Shown here one piece after another: positions 6,635 through 15,119 of a DNA stretch of 61,131 nt. Made by a program: the position numbers and the translations under genes. The stretch is from IMG/VR virus record IMGVR_UViG_3300050343_000196, positions 1-61,131 of that record. One strand, written 5' to 3'. Origin of the DNA: a virus. Below the pieces are notes generated by a model. That model did not search any database. It saw only the letters and a list, made by a program, of their open reading frames with translations, and was not told the DNA's origin. Positions within the stretch are counted from its first letter, which is position 1, and every line of letters begins with the position of its first letter.

Positions 6635-6870
6635 AATTTATACATAACATAAGAGATAAACACGATCTTTATTCAAGGAAGCAAAAACATTTAAGATTTG
6701 TTGGTCAAAGATTATATGATTTGCATTCTGAAATTACAAATGAGTCTATGGAATTACATAAACTTAAAGGAATAAAATTAAACAACAAAGTAAATAGATT
6801 AGTTTTATTATCATCTAATATAGAAAGATATAAAAAATATTTAAAGCTAATCACTTTTATGAAAAAATAA
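6625..6870 (+). CDS. Small basic helical protein
   Basis: An 81-residue Lys/Leu-rich helical protein, probably coiled coil (LVLLSSNIERYKKYLKLI). It starts within the end of the membrane-peptide gene and ends immediately before the HTH gene. No family recognised. Confidence 0.5.
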   Translation: MVLEFIHNIRDKHDLYSRKQKHLRFVGQRLYDLHSEITNESMELHKLKGIKLNNKVNRLVLLSSNIERYKKYLKLITFMKK

Positions 6871-7491
6871 ATGTTTGAAAGAAATTTGAAATATTTAAAC
6901 GACAATAGAATATTATATAGACGTGATCCAGTTGATGATATACCTACAAAACAATACAATTGGGGTTGGTATTATGAACATGGAACGTTTGAATGTTATG
7001 CTCTATTTCGTAGCAAAGCTAAGATAACTACATATAAATCTTTGAAGTGGCACTTAATTGTACTGTATTACTTGAATCAAGAAATGACACACTTACAATT
7101 TAACACGCTAGCAAGATTTGTAGCAAACAAAAGCAATGGCTATGTAACATTCAATTGTCCTACAGATATTATTGATAAAATGATTAATGAAGTTTCATTA
7201 ATAGATTTCGATAATGACAGACCTAAAAATAAAGCTAGAAAAGTTATTTTTAGAGATAATTCAGGATTAAATACAAAACAAAAACAACAAATAATAGGTA
7301 AGTTAATTGGTAAACAGAAAAAAGCTACACCAGAAGATATATATGAAGCTATGTTAACAATTAATGATGACAAACAAAAGATAACAATAAAAAAGATAGC
7401 AACTATTTTAAACGTCTCGACGAGAACTATTTATAGAAATATAAGTAATGGATTAGTTAGAGAAAAAACACTTTTAAATGAAAAGATATAA
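6871..7491 (+). CDS. HTH-containing DNA-binding protein
   Basis: A 206-residue protein. The C-terminal ~40 residues form a helix-turn-helix (TIKKIATILNVSTRTIYRNI), the type used by small regulators and recombinase-like proteins. The N-terminal half has a TYKSLKWHLIVLYYLNQ helix region with no recognised fold. It overlaps the sigma-factor gene by 14 nt, so the two are made together; a role in replication initiation or transcription control fits. Confidence 0.7.
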   Translation: MFERNLKYLNDNRILYRRDPVDDIPTKQYNWGWYYEHGTFECYALFRSKAKITTYKSLKWHLIVLYYLNQEMTHLQFNTLARFVANKSNGYVTFNCPTDIIDKMINEVSLIDFDNDRPKNKARKVIFRDNSGLNTKQKQQIIGKLIGKQKKATPEDIYEAMLTINDDKQKITIKKIATILNVSTRTIYRNISNGLVREKTLLNEKI

Positions 7492-8233
7492 CGTCCAAAA
7501 CTATGTCAGGTGGAAACTTGATTTAGAAGACAGTTTAAATTTAGCCTCAAAGGGTAAATACTCAGAGAGAGATAACATTATAATTGAAAATTTAGAATTA
7601 GTCGAGTCCGTAGCGCGCTCGTTTTCTACTTCAGACCAAGCTTCCGGCGTTCTAAGTATAAATGATTTATTGCAATCAGGAGCAGAAGGTTTAATTTACG
7701 CAGTCGATCGAATAGATTGGAGTGTTGTTAATGAATCTGAGCACCCTGAGAAAACGCTTAAATCGTTTTTGTCGAAACGTATAAGAGGATCAATAAGAAG
7801 AGAGATTGATATTAATCGAGGTAACATGAGGATCCCCGAATACAAGCTTAATGAAATTAGAAAATCAGACGGTGGAGATAAGATGATAGTGCAAATGTTT
7901 TTTAACAGTATATTTTCTAGTATAGATATTGAATATGAAAATGATGAAGACAACTCTGTAATGCAGATTGAGGATAAATCAGAGAAATACAATATAGATA
8001 TAATTAATAAATATCTATTGGGTCTTATGAAGACAAATCTATTAGAAAGAGAATATGATGTACTACGTATGAGCTATGGGCTCGACTGTGATAAAATGAC
8101 TGCTAAACAAATAGCAGCTGAACTTAATATAGAAGGCACCGCTAATTATGTTCGAGTCTCACAAATTAAAAGAGACGCAATAGATAAATTGGTGCAAAAC
8201 GTTGACAAATCACAAGTCTTAGATTTTTTATGA
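7478..8233 (+). CDS. RNA polymerase sigma-70-like factor
   Basis: A 251-residue protein with sigma region 2 hallmarks (ENLELVESVARSF; DLLQSGAEGLIYAVDRIDW; FLSKRIRGSIRREI) and a C-terminal region 4-like HTH (MTAKQIAAELNIEG, then VRVSQIKRDAIDKL). It would direct the host core polymerase to phage promoters. The repeated motif found at ten + strand sites here is the natural candidate target. It overlaps the HTH gene before it and the gene after it (4 nt). Middle and late phage sigma factors of this size are known. Confidence 0.88.
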   Translation: MKRYNVQNYVRWKLDLEDSLNLASKGKYSERDNIIIENLELVESVARSFSTSDQASGVLSINDLLQSGAEGLIYAVDRIDWSVVNESEHPEKTLKSFLSKRIRGSIRREIDINRGNMRIPEYKLNEIRKSDGGDKMIVQMFFNSIFSSIDIEYENDEDNSVMQIEDKSEKYNIDIINKYLLGLMKTNLLEREYDVLRMSYGLDCDKMTAKQIAAELNIEGTANYVRVSQIKRDAIDKLVQNVDKSQVLDFL

Positions 8234-8553
8234 GAAAATTAATAATTACATTTTTGATGGCAACTAGCTTTTGCTATACGCAATCAAATTCAATTCCGCC
8301 AGAATTATATGGCAATTGGTATAACCTAGATCAAGAACTTTTAATAATTCAACCTAATGATACATTCACTAGGAGAAGTACAGAAGGGATATTAGCTCAA
8401 GGTAAACTAGAAATAGTTGATGGTGAGTTAAGAGTAATCAGAACAGATGTAAACGATGAGTATGACTTATTGTTTCACATTGGGAACACAAGTTTAGTAG
8501 TAACAAAGCCAAGATCACAACAAGCTTGGTTATTCTATAAGCTTGGAAATTAA
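8230..8553 (+). CDS. Secreted hypothetical protein
   Basis: A 107-residue protein with a clear signal peptide (MRKLIITFLMATSFCYTQS) and a small beta-rich domain starting PPELYGNWYN, a pattern seen in lipocalin-like or DUF-type secreted proteins. The ATG overlaps the sigma stop by 4 nt. It probably acts in the periplasm or outer membrane. Role unknown. Confidence 0.65.
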   Translation: MRKLIITFLMATSFCYTQSNSIPPELYGNWYNLDQELLIIQPNDTFTRRSTEGILAQGKLEIVDGELRVIRTDVNDEYDLLFHIGNTSLVVTKPRSQQAWLFYKLGN

Positions 8554-8588
8554 CATTTTAACAAAACACGTAATAATATATATAGACA

Positions 8589-9122
8589 ATGACAATATAT
8601 CAAAAATTAAGTTTAATACAAAAAGAGTTCAAAAGTAAGAAATCACGTTACAACTCCTTCGGCAAGTACAACTTCAGATCCGCCGAAGATATTCTTGAAG
8701 CATTAAAACCGTACAATGAAAAGTATAAAGTATACTTTGTTGTTCACGAGCAATTTCAAATGTCAAATTTGACTGTTCCTGTAATAGAAACAAGAGCACA
8801 AATTCACGACACTGAAAGCGAAGCATTTATATCAGCAACAGCTATTGTAGGTGTGGATCTTAATCAGAAAGGTATGCAAACACCACAGCAATTTGGCTCC
8901 GCATCATCTTATGGTAAGAAATATGCTTTAGGTAATTTATTGCTAATTGATGACACTGCAGATTCCGATGCTACAAATACACACGGTGCTTCGGCTACTA
9001 CTATGACATCAGCTCAATTAAAACAAGCTCAAGAATATGTTAAGTCAGGAGGCAAAGTTGCTCAAATTAAAAAGAAGTATACTATGACACCTGAACAAGA
9101 AAAATCATTAACAACACTATAA
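8589..9122 (+). CDS. erf: ERF-family single-strand annealing recombinase
   Basis: A 177-residue protein with ERF family features: YNFRSAEDILEALKP near the start, then FGSASSYGKKYALGNLLLIDDT. ERF proteins anneal complementary single strands and work with an exonuclease in phage recombination; the next gene is that exonuclease. The end (TPEQEKSLTTL) is a short C-terminal tail. Length is near the family's usual ~180-220. Confidence 0.88.
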   Translation: MTIYQKLSLIQKEFKSKKSRYNSFGKYNFRSAEDILEALKPYNEKYKVYFVVHEQFQMSNLTVPVIETRAQIHDTESEAFISATAIVGVDLNQKGMQTPQQFGSASSYGKKYALGNLLLIDDTADSDATNTHGASATTMTSAQLKQAQEYVKSGGKVAQIKKKYTMTPEQEKSLTTL

Positions 9123-9866
9123 ATGACAAAAGACGAAGTCTTAGAAAAACTTAAATCAGACGACCATTATTATGGTAAGTTTGGCAAGCAATATTTAAGT
9201 AACTCAGACATATCCGCGTTATTAAAAGACCCACTAAGCTTTAAAGCACCCTCACCTATGAGCTCTGCTTTTTTAGTTGGGGGTTATTTCCATACTAGTA
9301 TACTTGAACCAGATAAGATTGATAATTTTAAAATCATCGAATCTTCTACAAGAAATACAAAAAAGTATAAGGAAATTTCCGAGGGTGAATTATGTTTACT
9401 TCAGCATGAAGCAGACAAAATTGAATTAATGCGAGAAAAGTTGCTAAAGAACAATGTATGTAAAGATTATATACGAGGTTCAAGAAAAGGCGCACGTGTC
9501 AAATACGAACAACCCGGGATAGTAAGATTGTTCGGTAACATGTGGAAAGGAAAAGCCGATATAATAAATGAGGACGAGCAACTTATTATAGACCTCAAGA
9601 CCAGTGCTGATGTAAGTAAATTTAAATGGTCAGCAAATAAATACAATTATGACAGTCAGGCTTATATCTATAAAGAGATGTTTGGTTATGATATGTTATT
9701 TATCGTAATGGATAAGACAACACATCAGATAGGAATATTTGATTGTTCGGATGAATTCTATGAATCAGGTAGAGATAAAGTTCTTAGAGCTACTGAATCA
9801 TATGAACTATTCTTTAAAACAGATGGCTTTGATCCATCGCAATTTTTTTTAACTAAAACACTTTAA
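9123..9866 (+). CDS. RecE/exonuclease VIII-like PD-(D/E)XK nuclease
   Basis: A 247-residue protein with the RecE C-terminal nuclease pattern: GKADIINED, LIIDLKTSAD and YNYDSQAYIYKEMFG, giving the metal-binding D...DxK core and the QxxxY motif. It starts 1 nt after the ERF gene stop. Paired 5'-3' exonuclease and annealing protein form a two-component recombination system. Confidence 0.88.
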   Translation: MTKDEVLEKLKSDDHYYGKFGKQYLSNSDISALLKDPLSFKAPSPMSSAFLVGGYFHTSILEPDKIDNFKIIESSTRNTKKYKEISEGELCLLQHEADKIELMREKLLKNNVCKDYIRGSRKGARVKYEQPGIVRLFGNMWKGKADIINEDEQLIIDLKTSADVSKFKWSANKYNYDSQAYIYKEMFGYDMLFIVMDKTTHQIGIFDCSDEFYESGRDKVLRATESYELFFKTDGFDPSQFFLTKTL

Positions 9867-9875
9867 TTTAATATT

Positions 9876-10043
9876 ATGGCAAGAACAAAGAAAAGAACTT
9901 GTAGCGTTACAGGAGTAACAACAAGTGAGAAAAACTTTTACAGCAATCAAACGCATGTAAAAGCTGTTGACAATTTAAGACGCGCAACTGGCGCTAATAG
10001 AAGTCAATTACAAAGAATGTTTTCACAATTACAAACATATTAA
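9876..10043 (+). CDS. Small basic protein with Cys
   Basis: A 55-residue basic protein (MARTKKRTCSVTG...) lying between the nuclease and the SSB-like gene. The Lys/Arg-rich start suggests nucleic-acid contact. I have seen similar short proteins in flavobacterial phages, but no function is known. Confidence 0.55.
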   Translation: MARTKKRTCSVTGVTTSEKNFYSNQTHVKAVDNLRRATGANRSQLQRMFSQLQTY

Positions 10044-10046
10044 GAA

Positions 10047-10358
10047 ATGGCTGGAATTATTAAAACAAGTATAAACCTTACTGCTATAGATAAGTCAAGA
10101 ATTATTCAAGGTAAAAAGGGTCAGTATCTACCGATCACTATTACTGTAAATAATGATGTTGATGCCTATGGTAATCACGGACCAGTAGCTATTGCTCAGT
10201 CTAAGGAAGAGCGAGAAGCTAAGGAGCCTAGAACGTTTCTAGGTAATGCTACTATTGTATGGACTGATGGAGAATTTCCACAGCCTGTACCAAGGGATAA
10301 TCAGCAACAAGCAGCGGCGCCAAAGCAGCAAGTTGCACAAGATGATTTACCATTTTAA
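10047..10358 (+). CDS. Putative single-stranded DNA-binding protein
   Basis: A 103-residue protein with a beta-rich core (GQYLPITITVNND; FLGNATIVWTDG), a Gln-rich linker and an acidic DDLPF tip typical of SSB C-termini. The position between recombination genes and the primase-helicase fits. The OB-fold is inferred, not shown, and the core is shorter than classical SSB. Confidence 0.6.
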   Translation: MAGIIKTSINLTAIDKSRIIQGKKGQYLPITITVNNDVDAYGNHGPVAIAQSKEEREAKEPRTFLGNATIVWTDGEFPQPVPRDNQQQAAAPKQQVAQDDLPF

Positions 10359-10382
10359 GAACCACAACAAGAAATAAACTAT

Positions 10383-12104
10383 ATGCAAGTAAATAATTCG
10401 GAAATCAATGGTTTCCAGATCGACCAATTTAATCAACACGACTTAAAAGTAGGTGCACCTGAAGGTACATGCCCTCTATGTTCACACACAAGAAAGTCTG
10501 AGAATAAAAAGAAAAAGTGTGCTTCTTATGATTGGGAGAGAGGATTAGGTACTTGTCATAATTGTAATACATCATTTCAGCTACATACTTTTAAAAGAAA
10601 AGGAACAAGCGATAAGGTTTATGTTCGCCCCGACTTTTCTGCTAAAACCCACAAACCAGTAGGTTCAAAAGTTGTAGAGTGGTTTAATAGTAGAGGTATA
10701 TCTCAGAAGACTCTTGAAGACTTAAATGTTTCCGAGGGTCCTGAGTTTATGCCACAATCTTCTAAAGAGGAGAACACAATTAAATTTAATTATATGATGG
10801 GTGGTGAGCTCATCAACATTAAGTATAGAGATGGCCGCAAGAACTTCAAGCTTTATAAAGGTGCTGAAAAAGTATTTTATAATATTGATGCTATTGTAGG
10901 CCATTCTTTTTGTGTTATAACTGAAGGTGAAATTGATGTACTAGCTTTACATGAAGCAGGTATACCAAATGCTATTTCAGTTCCAAACGGCGCAACCTTA
11001 GGCACAAACAACTTAGATTACTTAGATAACTGTATAGATTACTTTACAAACATTGAAAAGATAATCATAGCTGTTGATAACGATGAGCCAGGCGTAGCTT
11101 TAAAGAACGAGCTTATAAGAAGATTAGGTGCTGAGGTTTGCTATACAACTTCTTTTAAAGATTGTAAAGACGCAAATGAATATTTAATTAAATATGGAGT
11201 TGATTCTTTAAAACAGGTTATAGATAAATCTAGTCCTGTGCCACTTGAAAATGTTACAACCTTTAAAGATATTGAAGGCGATGTTGTAGACTTTGTTGAA
11301 AACGGTTTTAAACCAGGATTTCAAATAGGTTTACGTAACTTTGATGATATATTTTCTACATATACAGGACAGTTTATAACTGTTACAGGTATACCATCTT
11401 CTGGTAAATCAGATTTTGTAGATCAAATGGTAATAGGTTATAATCAACAATACAGTTGGAAGACAGCTTTTGCATCACCAGAAAATGCACCCACTTATTT
11501 ACACGCCCATAAACTAATGAGAAAAGCTTGGCAAGGTATGCCATCTAAATCTGATATTGGTAAAGACAAATGGGAACAAACAACAGAATATATAAACGAT
11601 AACTTTTATTTTATCGATATGGAACGTTATACATTAGATTCAGTATTAAAGAAAGGTGCTGAGCTTGTAAAACGTAAAGGTATTAAATGCCTTGTGATTG
11701 ATCCATTTAATAAAGTTAGAGATTTAGATTCTAACAATGGTGATGTTAATGTATACACATTAGAATACTTAACTAAGATTGAAATGTTTGCTAAAAAATA
11801 TGATGTACTAGTTATAATAGTTGCTCACCCAACTAAAATGTATAAAGATTCTAATGGTAAAATTGAAGAGCCTACGATGTATAACATTAAAGGTGGAGGT
11901 GAATGGTATGATGCTAGTTATCACGGTTTGTTAGTTCATAGAGATTATGAAAAGAAAACAACAAAGATAAAAGTATTAAAAGTTAAGTTTCAAAATTTAG
12001 GTGAAAACGGAGGAGAAGCATTCTTTACTTGGGAACCTAAATCTGGTTGTTATATACCACATTCAGAACCTATACCAGAAAATACTATAATGCCTTGGGA
12101 ATGA
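10383..12104 (+). CDS. T7 gp4-like DNA primase-helicase
   Basis: A 573-residue fused enzyme. Zinc ribbon: C30, C33, C58 and C61. TOPRIM primase: TEGEIDVLALHEAG near residue 176 and AVDNDEPG about 50 residues later. RecA-like helicase: Walker A GIPSSGKS at residues 336-343, Walker B-like CLVIDPFNK, and later H-motif VIIVAHPTK. It primes and unwinds the replication fork. Length is close to T7 gp4 (566). Its stop directly abuts promoter copy 10. Confidence 0.95.
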   Translation: MQVNNSEINGFQIDQFNQHDLKVGAPEGTCPLCSHTRKSENKKKKCASYDWERGLGTCHNCNTSFQLHTFKRKGTSDKVYVRPDFSAKTHKPVGSKVVEWFNSRGISQKTLEDLNVSEGPEFMPQSSKEENTIKFNYMMGGELINIKYRDGRKNFKLYKGAEKVFYNIDAIVGHSFCVITEGEIDVLALHEAGIPNAISVPNGATLGTNNLDYLDNCIDYFTNIEKIIIAVDNDEPGVALKNELIRRLGAEVCYTTSFKDCKDANEYLIKYGVDSLKQVIDKSSPVPLENVTTFKDIEGDVVDFVENGFKPGFQIGLRNFDDIFSTYTGQFITVTGIPSSGKSDFVDQMVIGYNQQYSWKTAFASPENAPTYLHAHKLMRKAWQGMPSKSDIGKDKWEQTTEYINDNFYFIDMERYTLDSVLKKGAELVKRKGIKCLVIDPFNKVRDLDSNNGDVNVYTLEYLTKIEMFAKKYDVLVIIVAHPTKMYKDSNGKIEEPTMYNIKGGGEWYDASYHGLLVHRDYEKKTTKIKVLKVKFQNLGENGGEAFFTWEPKSGCYIPHSEPIPENTIMPWE

Positions 12105-12137
12105 TACGTAACAAATACGAACTAAATAAGATAATAT
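12105..12137 (+). promoter_or_regulatory. Phage promoter motif, copy 10
   Basis: TACGT at 12105, AAATACGA at 12113-12120, 9 nt, GATAATAT at 12130. It begins one base after the primase-helicase stop and overlaps the next gene's start (12136), so transcription would begin at or inside that gene unless a later start is used. It would drive the nucleotide-metabolism operon. Confidence 0.75.
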
Positions 12138-12438
12138 GGCAGGAACAGTAAATGCAATGGACGTTGGTAGAAAACGTAAAAAGTCTATTATGGGCAGTTA
12201 CTTTCCTACAACAGAAGAAAGAGCAGCTCATGATTTCTGTATTAGAAATAATATTAGAATATCTTACCAGCCTATATCAACAGGTGCTGCACCAAAAGAA
12301 TGGTATATAACCGTAATTATTGGCCCTTATAAAAAAGGAGAAAAAGTAAATGTATCTCCAGAGTCCTACAAGGCTGTGGAATGCAAACAAATGATGTATA
12401 AAACATGTATGTACTATTATGAGAAATATAGAAGATGA
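12136..12438 (+). CDS. Hypothetical protein
   Basis: A 100-residue protein with basic N-terminus (VGRKRKKS) and a C-terminal helix (ECKQMMYKTCMYYYEKYRR). It overlaps thyA by 20 nt. Promoter copy 10 overlaps its annotated start, so the true start could be an in-frame downstream ATG such as MDVGRKRK. Function unknown. Confidence 0.65.
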   Translation: MAGTVNAMDVGRKRKKSIMGSYFPTTEERAAHDFCIRNNIRISYQPISTGAAPKEWYITVIIGPYKKGEKVNVSPESYKAVECKQMMYKTCMYYYEKYRR

Positions 12439-13252
12439 ATACACAGGTTTAATGTCCGGTATATTACACGGAGGTAAACCTAAAGAAGATAGGACTGGAA
12501 CAGGAACAAGAGCTGTATTTGGTAGAATGTTATACCACGATATGAAGCTTGGGTTTCCTTTACTAACAAAAAAGAAAATTATATTTAATCATGCAAAAAC
12601 AGAATTATTTTGGATTGTCGAAGGCAGAAGCGACTTGGACTATCTTATTGATAACGGTGTCAAGTATTGGATTCCTGATTACCAAAGATCTGGTAGGACT
12701 GATAGAAAACTTGGTCCCGTATACGGTCACCAGTGGCGTCATGCTAATGGCATCGATCAATTACAAGTGGTGCTTCAGGAGCTTAGGGAAAATCCCACCA
12801 GTAGACGACTCATGGTATCAGCTTGGAACGTTTCTGATCTTCACGATATGGTACTCCCTCCTTGTCATTATAACTTCCAGTTATTTTATAACGATGGTAA
12901 ACTGGACTTAATGTGGCAACAAAGAAGTGCAGATGTATTTCTAGGATTACCATATGATATAGCTATGTATGGCTTGTTATTAGAAATGATAGCAGATGGT
13001 GCAGGTTATGAAGCTGGAACTCTTATTGCTAGCTTAGGCGATTGTCATTTATATAACAATCATTTAAAACAAGCGGAAGAGTATATTGCTGCAAAGCAAT
13101 ACGATTTACCCAAACTTAAAATGGAATGGGGCGGTATCAAATTAAGAGAAGGTGCAAATGATTTTGTATTCCTTCCTAATAAAGATACTATAACATTAGA
13201 AGGATATAATCACAGTCCTGCTATTAAAGCAGAATTATCTGTAGGAAAATAA
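12419..13252 (+). CDS. thyA: Thymidylate synthase
   Basis: A 277-residue ThyA, close to the usual 264-290. It makes dTMP from dUMP using methylene-tetrahydrofolate. Visible motifs: RTGTGTRAVFG (phosphate loop), YGHQWRHANG, the catalytic Cys149 in LPPCHYNF, QQRSADVFLGLPYDIA, and GDCHLYNNH. All key residues are present. It sits with MazG and RNR genes in a dNTP-supply operon. Confidence 0.96.
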   Translation: MRNIEDEYTGLMSGILHGGKPKEDRTGTGTRAVFGRMLYHDMKLGFPLLTKKKIIFNHAKTELFWIVEGRSDLDYLIDNGVKYWIPDYQRSGRTDRKLGPVYGHQWRHANGIDQLQVVLQELRENPTSRRLMVSAWNVSDLHDMVLPPCHYNFQLFYNDGKLDLMWQQRSADVFLGLPYDIAMYGLLLEMIADGAGYEAGTLIASLGDCHLYNNHLKQAEEYIAAKQYDLPKLKMEWGGIKLREGANDFVFLPNKDTITLEGYNHSPAIKAELSVGK

Positions 13253-13259
13253 AAAAAAT

Positions 13260-14018
13260 ATGGAAGAAATATATTATATTTATCATATACCTAATAAAAA
13301 AATCGGTGTAACACGTGATTTAAATAATAGAGTTACGCTTGTGCAGGGCTATAAGCCTGGGGAATATGAAGTTCTAGATTCTTCGTCTGATATTAATTAT
13401 ATATCAAAGCGAGAAATAGAGCTTCAAAAGTTTTATGGGTACAAAGTAGATAGAACATTATATAAAAATTTAGTAAATAAAAAAATGAAAATAAATGCAA
13501 CAGAGCAAACCTCAACATTCCCATGCAAAAAGAAAGGGCTTAAAGATATGCTCGAAAAAAACATAGGGTTAAGTTGGCAAACGCCATTAGGTGATTTTAA
13601 AATACAGAAAGAGCAAATTCAATGGATACTAGCTAATTCATATAAGTCTATGTATGACAAAGACAGAACTTATATTTATAACAAAGCTTTTTATGAAGCA
13701 TTCAAAGCTAAACCAGAACATGGTAAAGTTGAGTTATTTGATCTTATAAGGCAATGGGCCAAAGAAAAAGGTATCTTAGATAAAGGAGATGCTAAAACAC
13801 AATTAATAAAATTATATGAAGAAACAGGGGAATTATCGCAATCCCTTCTTAACAATGATAAAGAAGGTGTTATCGATGCTATTGGTGATAGCGTTGTTGT
13901 TCTTACTAATCTTGCCGAACTCAACGGTGTTTCAATTGAAACTTGTATGCAGTCTGCTTATGATGAGATTTCTGGTAGAACTGGGAGAATGGTAAACGGA
14001 ACATTTGTAAAAGACTAA
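13260..14018 (+). CDS. GIY-YIG-like and MazG-like two-domain protein
   Basis: A 252-residue protein. The N-terminal ~75 residues (IYYIYHIPNKKIGVTRDLNNRV, then REIELQKFYGY) resemble a GIY-YIG nuclease fold. The last ~100 residues are a MazG-like NTP pyrophosphohydrolase (KLYEETGELSQSL, then DAIGDSVVVLTNL, giving the EExxE...D metal site). A nuclease joined to a nucleotide house-cleaning domain fits the dNTP operon. The GIY-YIG call is moderate and activity is uncertain; the MazG call is firmer. Confidence 0.75.
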   Translation: MEEIYYIYHIPNKKIGVTRDLNNRVTLVQGYKPGEYEVLDSSSDINYISKREIELQKFYGYKVDRTLYKNLVNKKMKINATEQTSTFPCKKKGLKDMLEKNIGLSWQTPLGDFKIQKEQIQWILANSYKSMYDKDRTYIYNKAFYEAFKAKPEHGKVELFDLIRQWAKEKGILDKGDAKTQLIKLYEETGELSQSLLNNDKEGVIDAIGDSVVVLTNLAELNGVSIETCMQSAYDEISGRTGRMVNGTFVKD

Positions 14019-14019
14019 T

Positions 14020-14256
14020 ATGGAAATAAGAGATAAGATTATAGAATCAGTAGTAAAAAAGTTTATTAACAGATCTGATGTAGGTTATAAAAAGTACGGC
14101 GTTACTTTACATAAAGATGACCAACCACTAGATACATGGCTTCAACACATACAAGAAGAGTTAATGGATGCTGTCAACTATATAGAAAAAACAAGACAAG
14201 CATTAAAAAGTGAAATTGAAGAATGTTATTTAAGAGATCTTAAAGCAAAAGAATAA
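14020..14256 (+). CDS. MazG-like small protein
   Basis: A 78-residue protein with LQHIQEELMDAVNYIEKT, the helical EExxD pattern of small MazG-like phage proteins. It starts 1 nt after the previous gene and its stop overlaps the next start (TAATG). It may complement the upstream MazG domain. Confidence 0.65.
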   Translation: MEIRDKIIESVVKKFINRSDVGYKKYGVTLHKDDQPLDTWLQHIQEELMDAVNYIEKTRQALKSEIEECYLRDLKAKE

Positions 14257-14714
14257 TGTTTTATAAAAGGAAGAAGGCCCCTAAGAAAAAAAGAGGGCCA
14301 GTACAATCTAGGAAAATTAGTTATGATGGACATAATTTTGCCTCAGGATTGGAAAAGTATATGTATATGGCTTTACAAAAAGCAAAAATTAAAGCTAAGT
14401 ACGAGGGTGAAACTTTTGTTTTATTAAATGGATTTCATTTTGAAAATGAAGTTTATGAAAGACAGGCAAACTCAAAGGGCGAATTTATGAACAGAGGTGA
14501 AAAAAGAATATTACCTATAAAGTACACACCAGATTTTATTGGTGAAAACTTTATAATAGAAACTAAAGGTAGACCTAATGAATCATTTCCTATTAGATGG
14601 AAGTTGTTTAAGAAATTAGTTACCGAGCAGTTTCCTAGTTATACTCTTTTTAAACCACAAAACCAAAAAGAATGCGACAGGGTTATAGAAATACTGAGAA
14701 ACAAAAGAAAATAG
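14256..14714 (+). CDS. PD-(D/E)XK endonuclease (DUF1064-like)
   Basis: A 152-residue protein. The core motif is PDFIGENFIIETKG (PD...ExK), with a GxxFASGLEKYMY start that fits DUF1064-type phage endonucleases, related to Holliday-junction-resolving folds. The basic N-terminus (KRKKAPKKKRG) would contact DNA. A role in recombination or branched-DNA cleavage before packaging is likely. Confidence 0.75.
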   Translation: MFYKRKKAPKKKRGPVQSRKISYDGHNFASGLEKYMYMALQKAKIKAKYEGETFVLLNGFHFENEVYERQANSKGEFMNRGEKRILPIKYTPDFIGENFIIETKGRPNESFPIRWKLFKKLVTEQFPSYTLFKPQNQKECDRVIEILRNKRK

Positions 14715-14839
14715 CAAGATTAAAATACAAAGAAAGACAAGTTGAAAAACATATTAAGTGGGCTATTAACAGGGGCTTTCTTAGGTGGAATGAGCTTATA
14801 GAGATTCACAAAAAATATAATATAGAAGTTTATGGCTAG
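14672..14839 (+). CDS. Small basic hypothetical protein
   Basis: A 55-residue Lys/Arg-rich protein starting inside the end of the endonuclease gene (43-nt overlap, other frame). It overlaps the next gene by 8 nt. Short, basic, helical; function unknown. Confidence 0.5.
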   Translation: MRQGYRNTEKQKKIARLKYKERQVEKHIKWAINRGFLRWNELIEIHKKYNIEVYG

Positions 14840-14972
14840 AAATGGAATGATGTCTGTACTCCAAGAAAGAAAAAAGATTAGGAGAAAAGGTATACACGCA
14901 AAAACAAAAACAAGTAATGTTAAGTCAAGTAGGAATTACAAAAAGGCTTATAAGGGTCAAGGCAGAATATGA
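14832..14972 (+). CDS. Small basic conserved protein
   Basis: A 46-residue, very basic protein (MARNGMMSVLQERKKIRRKG). I recall near-identical short proteins from related phages but no function. It overlaps both neighbours by a few bases, so it is coupled to them. Confidence 0.6.
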   Translation: MARNGMMSVLQERKKIRRKGIHAKTKTSNVKSSRNYKKAYKGQGRI

Positions 14973-15118
14973 AAGTATGGAGAATATCTATAGGCTTATA
15001 TCCAGGAATACTTATAGGAATTAGATCGTATGATTTAGATGAGGTAGTGTCACACGTGCTTTATCTACCGTTTGTAGATATAGCTTTAGAAATAATTAAA
15101 CACGATAAAGAAGATTAA
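14969..15118 (+). CDS. Small hypothetical protein
   Basis: A 49-residue protein with a moderately hydrophobic N-terminal stretch (MKVWRISIGLYPGILIGIRS), possibly membrane-attached. Its ATG overlaps the previous TGA, and it ends 1 nt before nrdB. Confidence 0.55.
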   Translation: MKVWRISIGLYPGILIGIRSYDLDEVVSHVLYLPFVDIALEIIKHDKED

Positions 15119-15119
15119 T

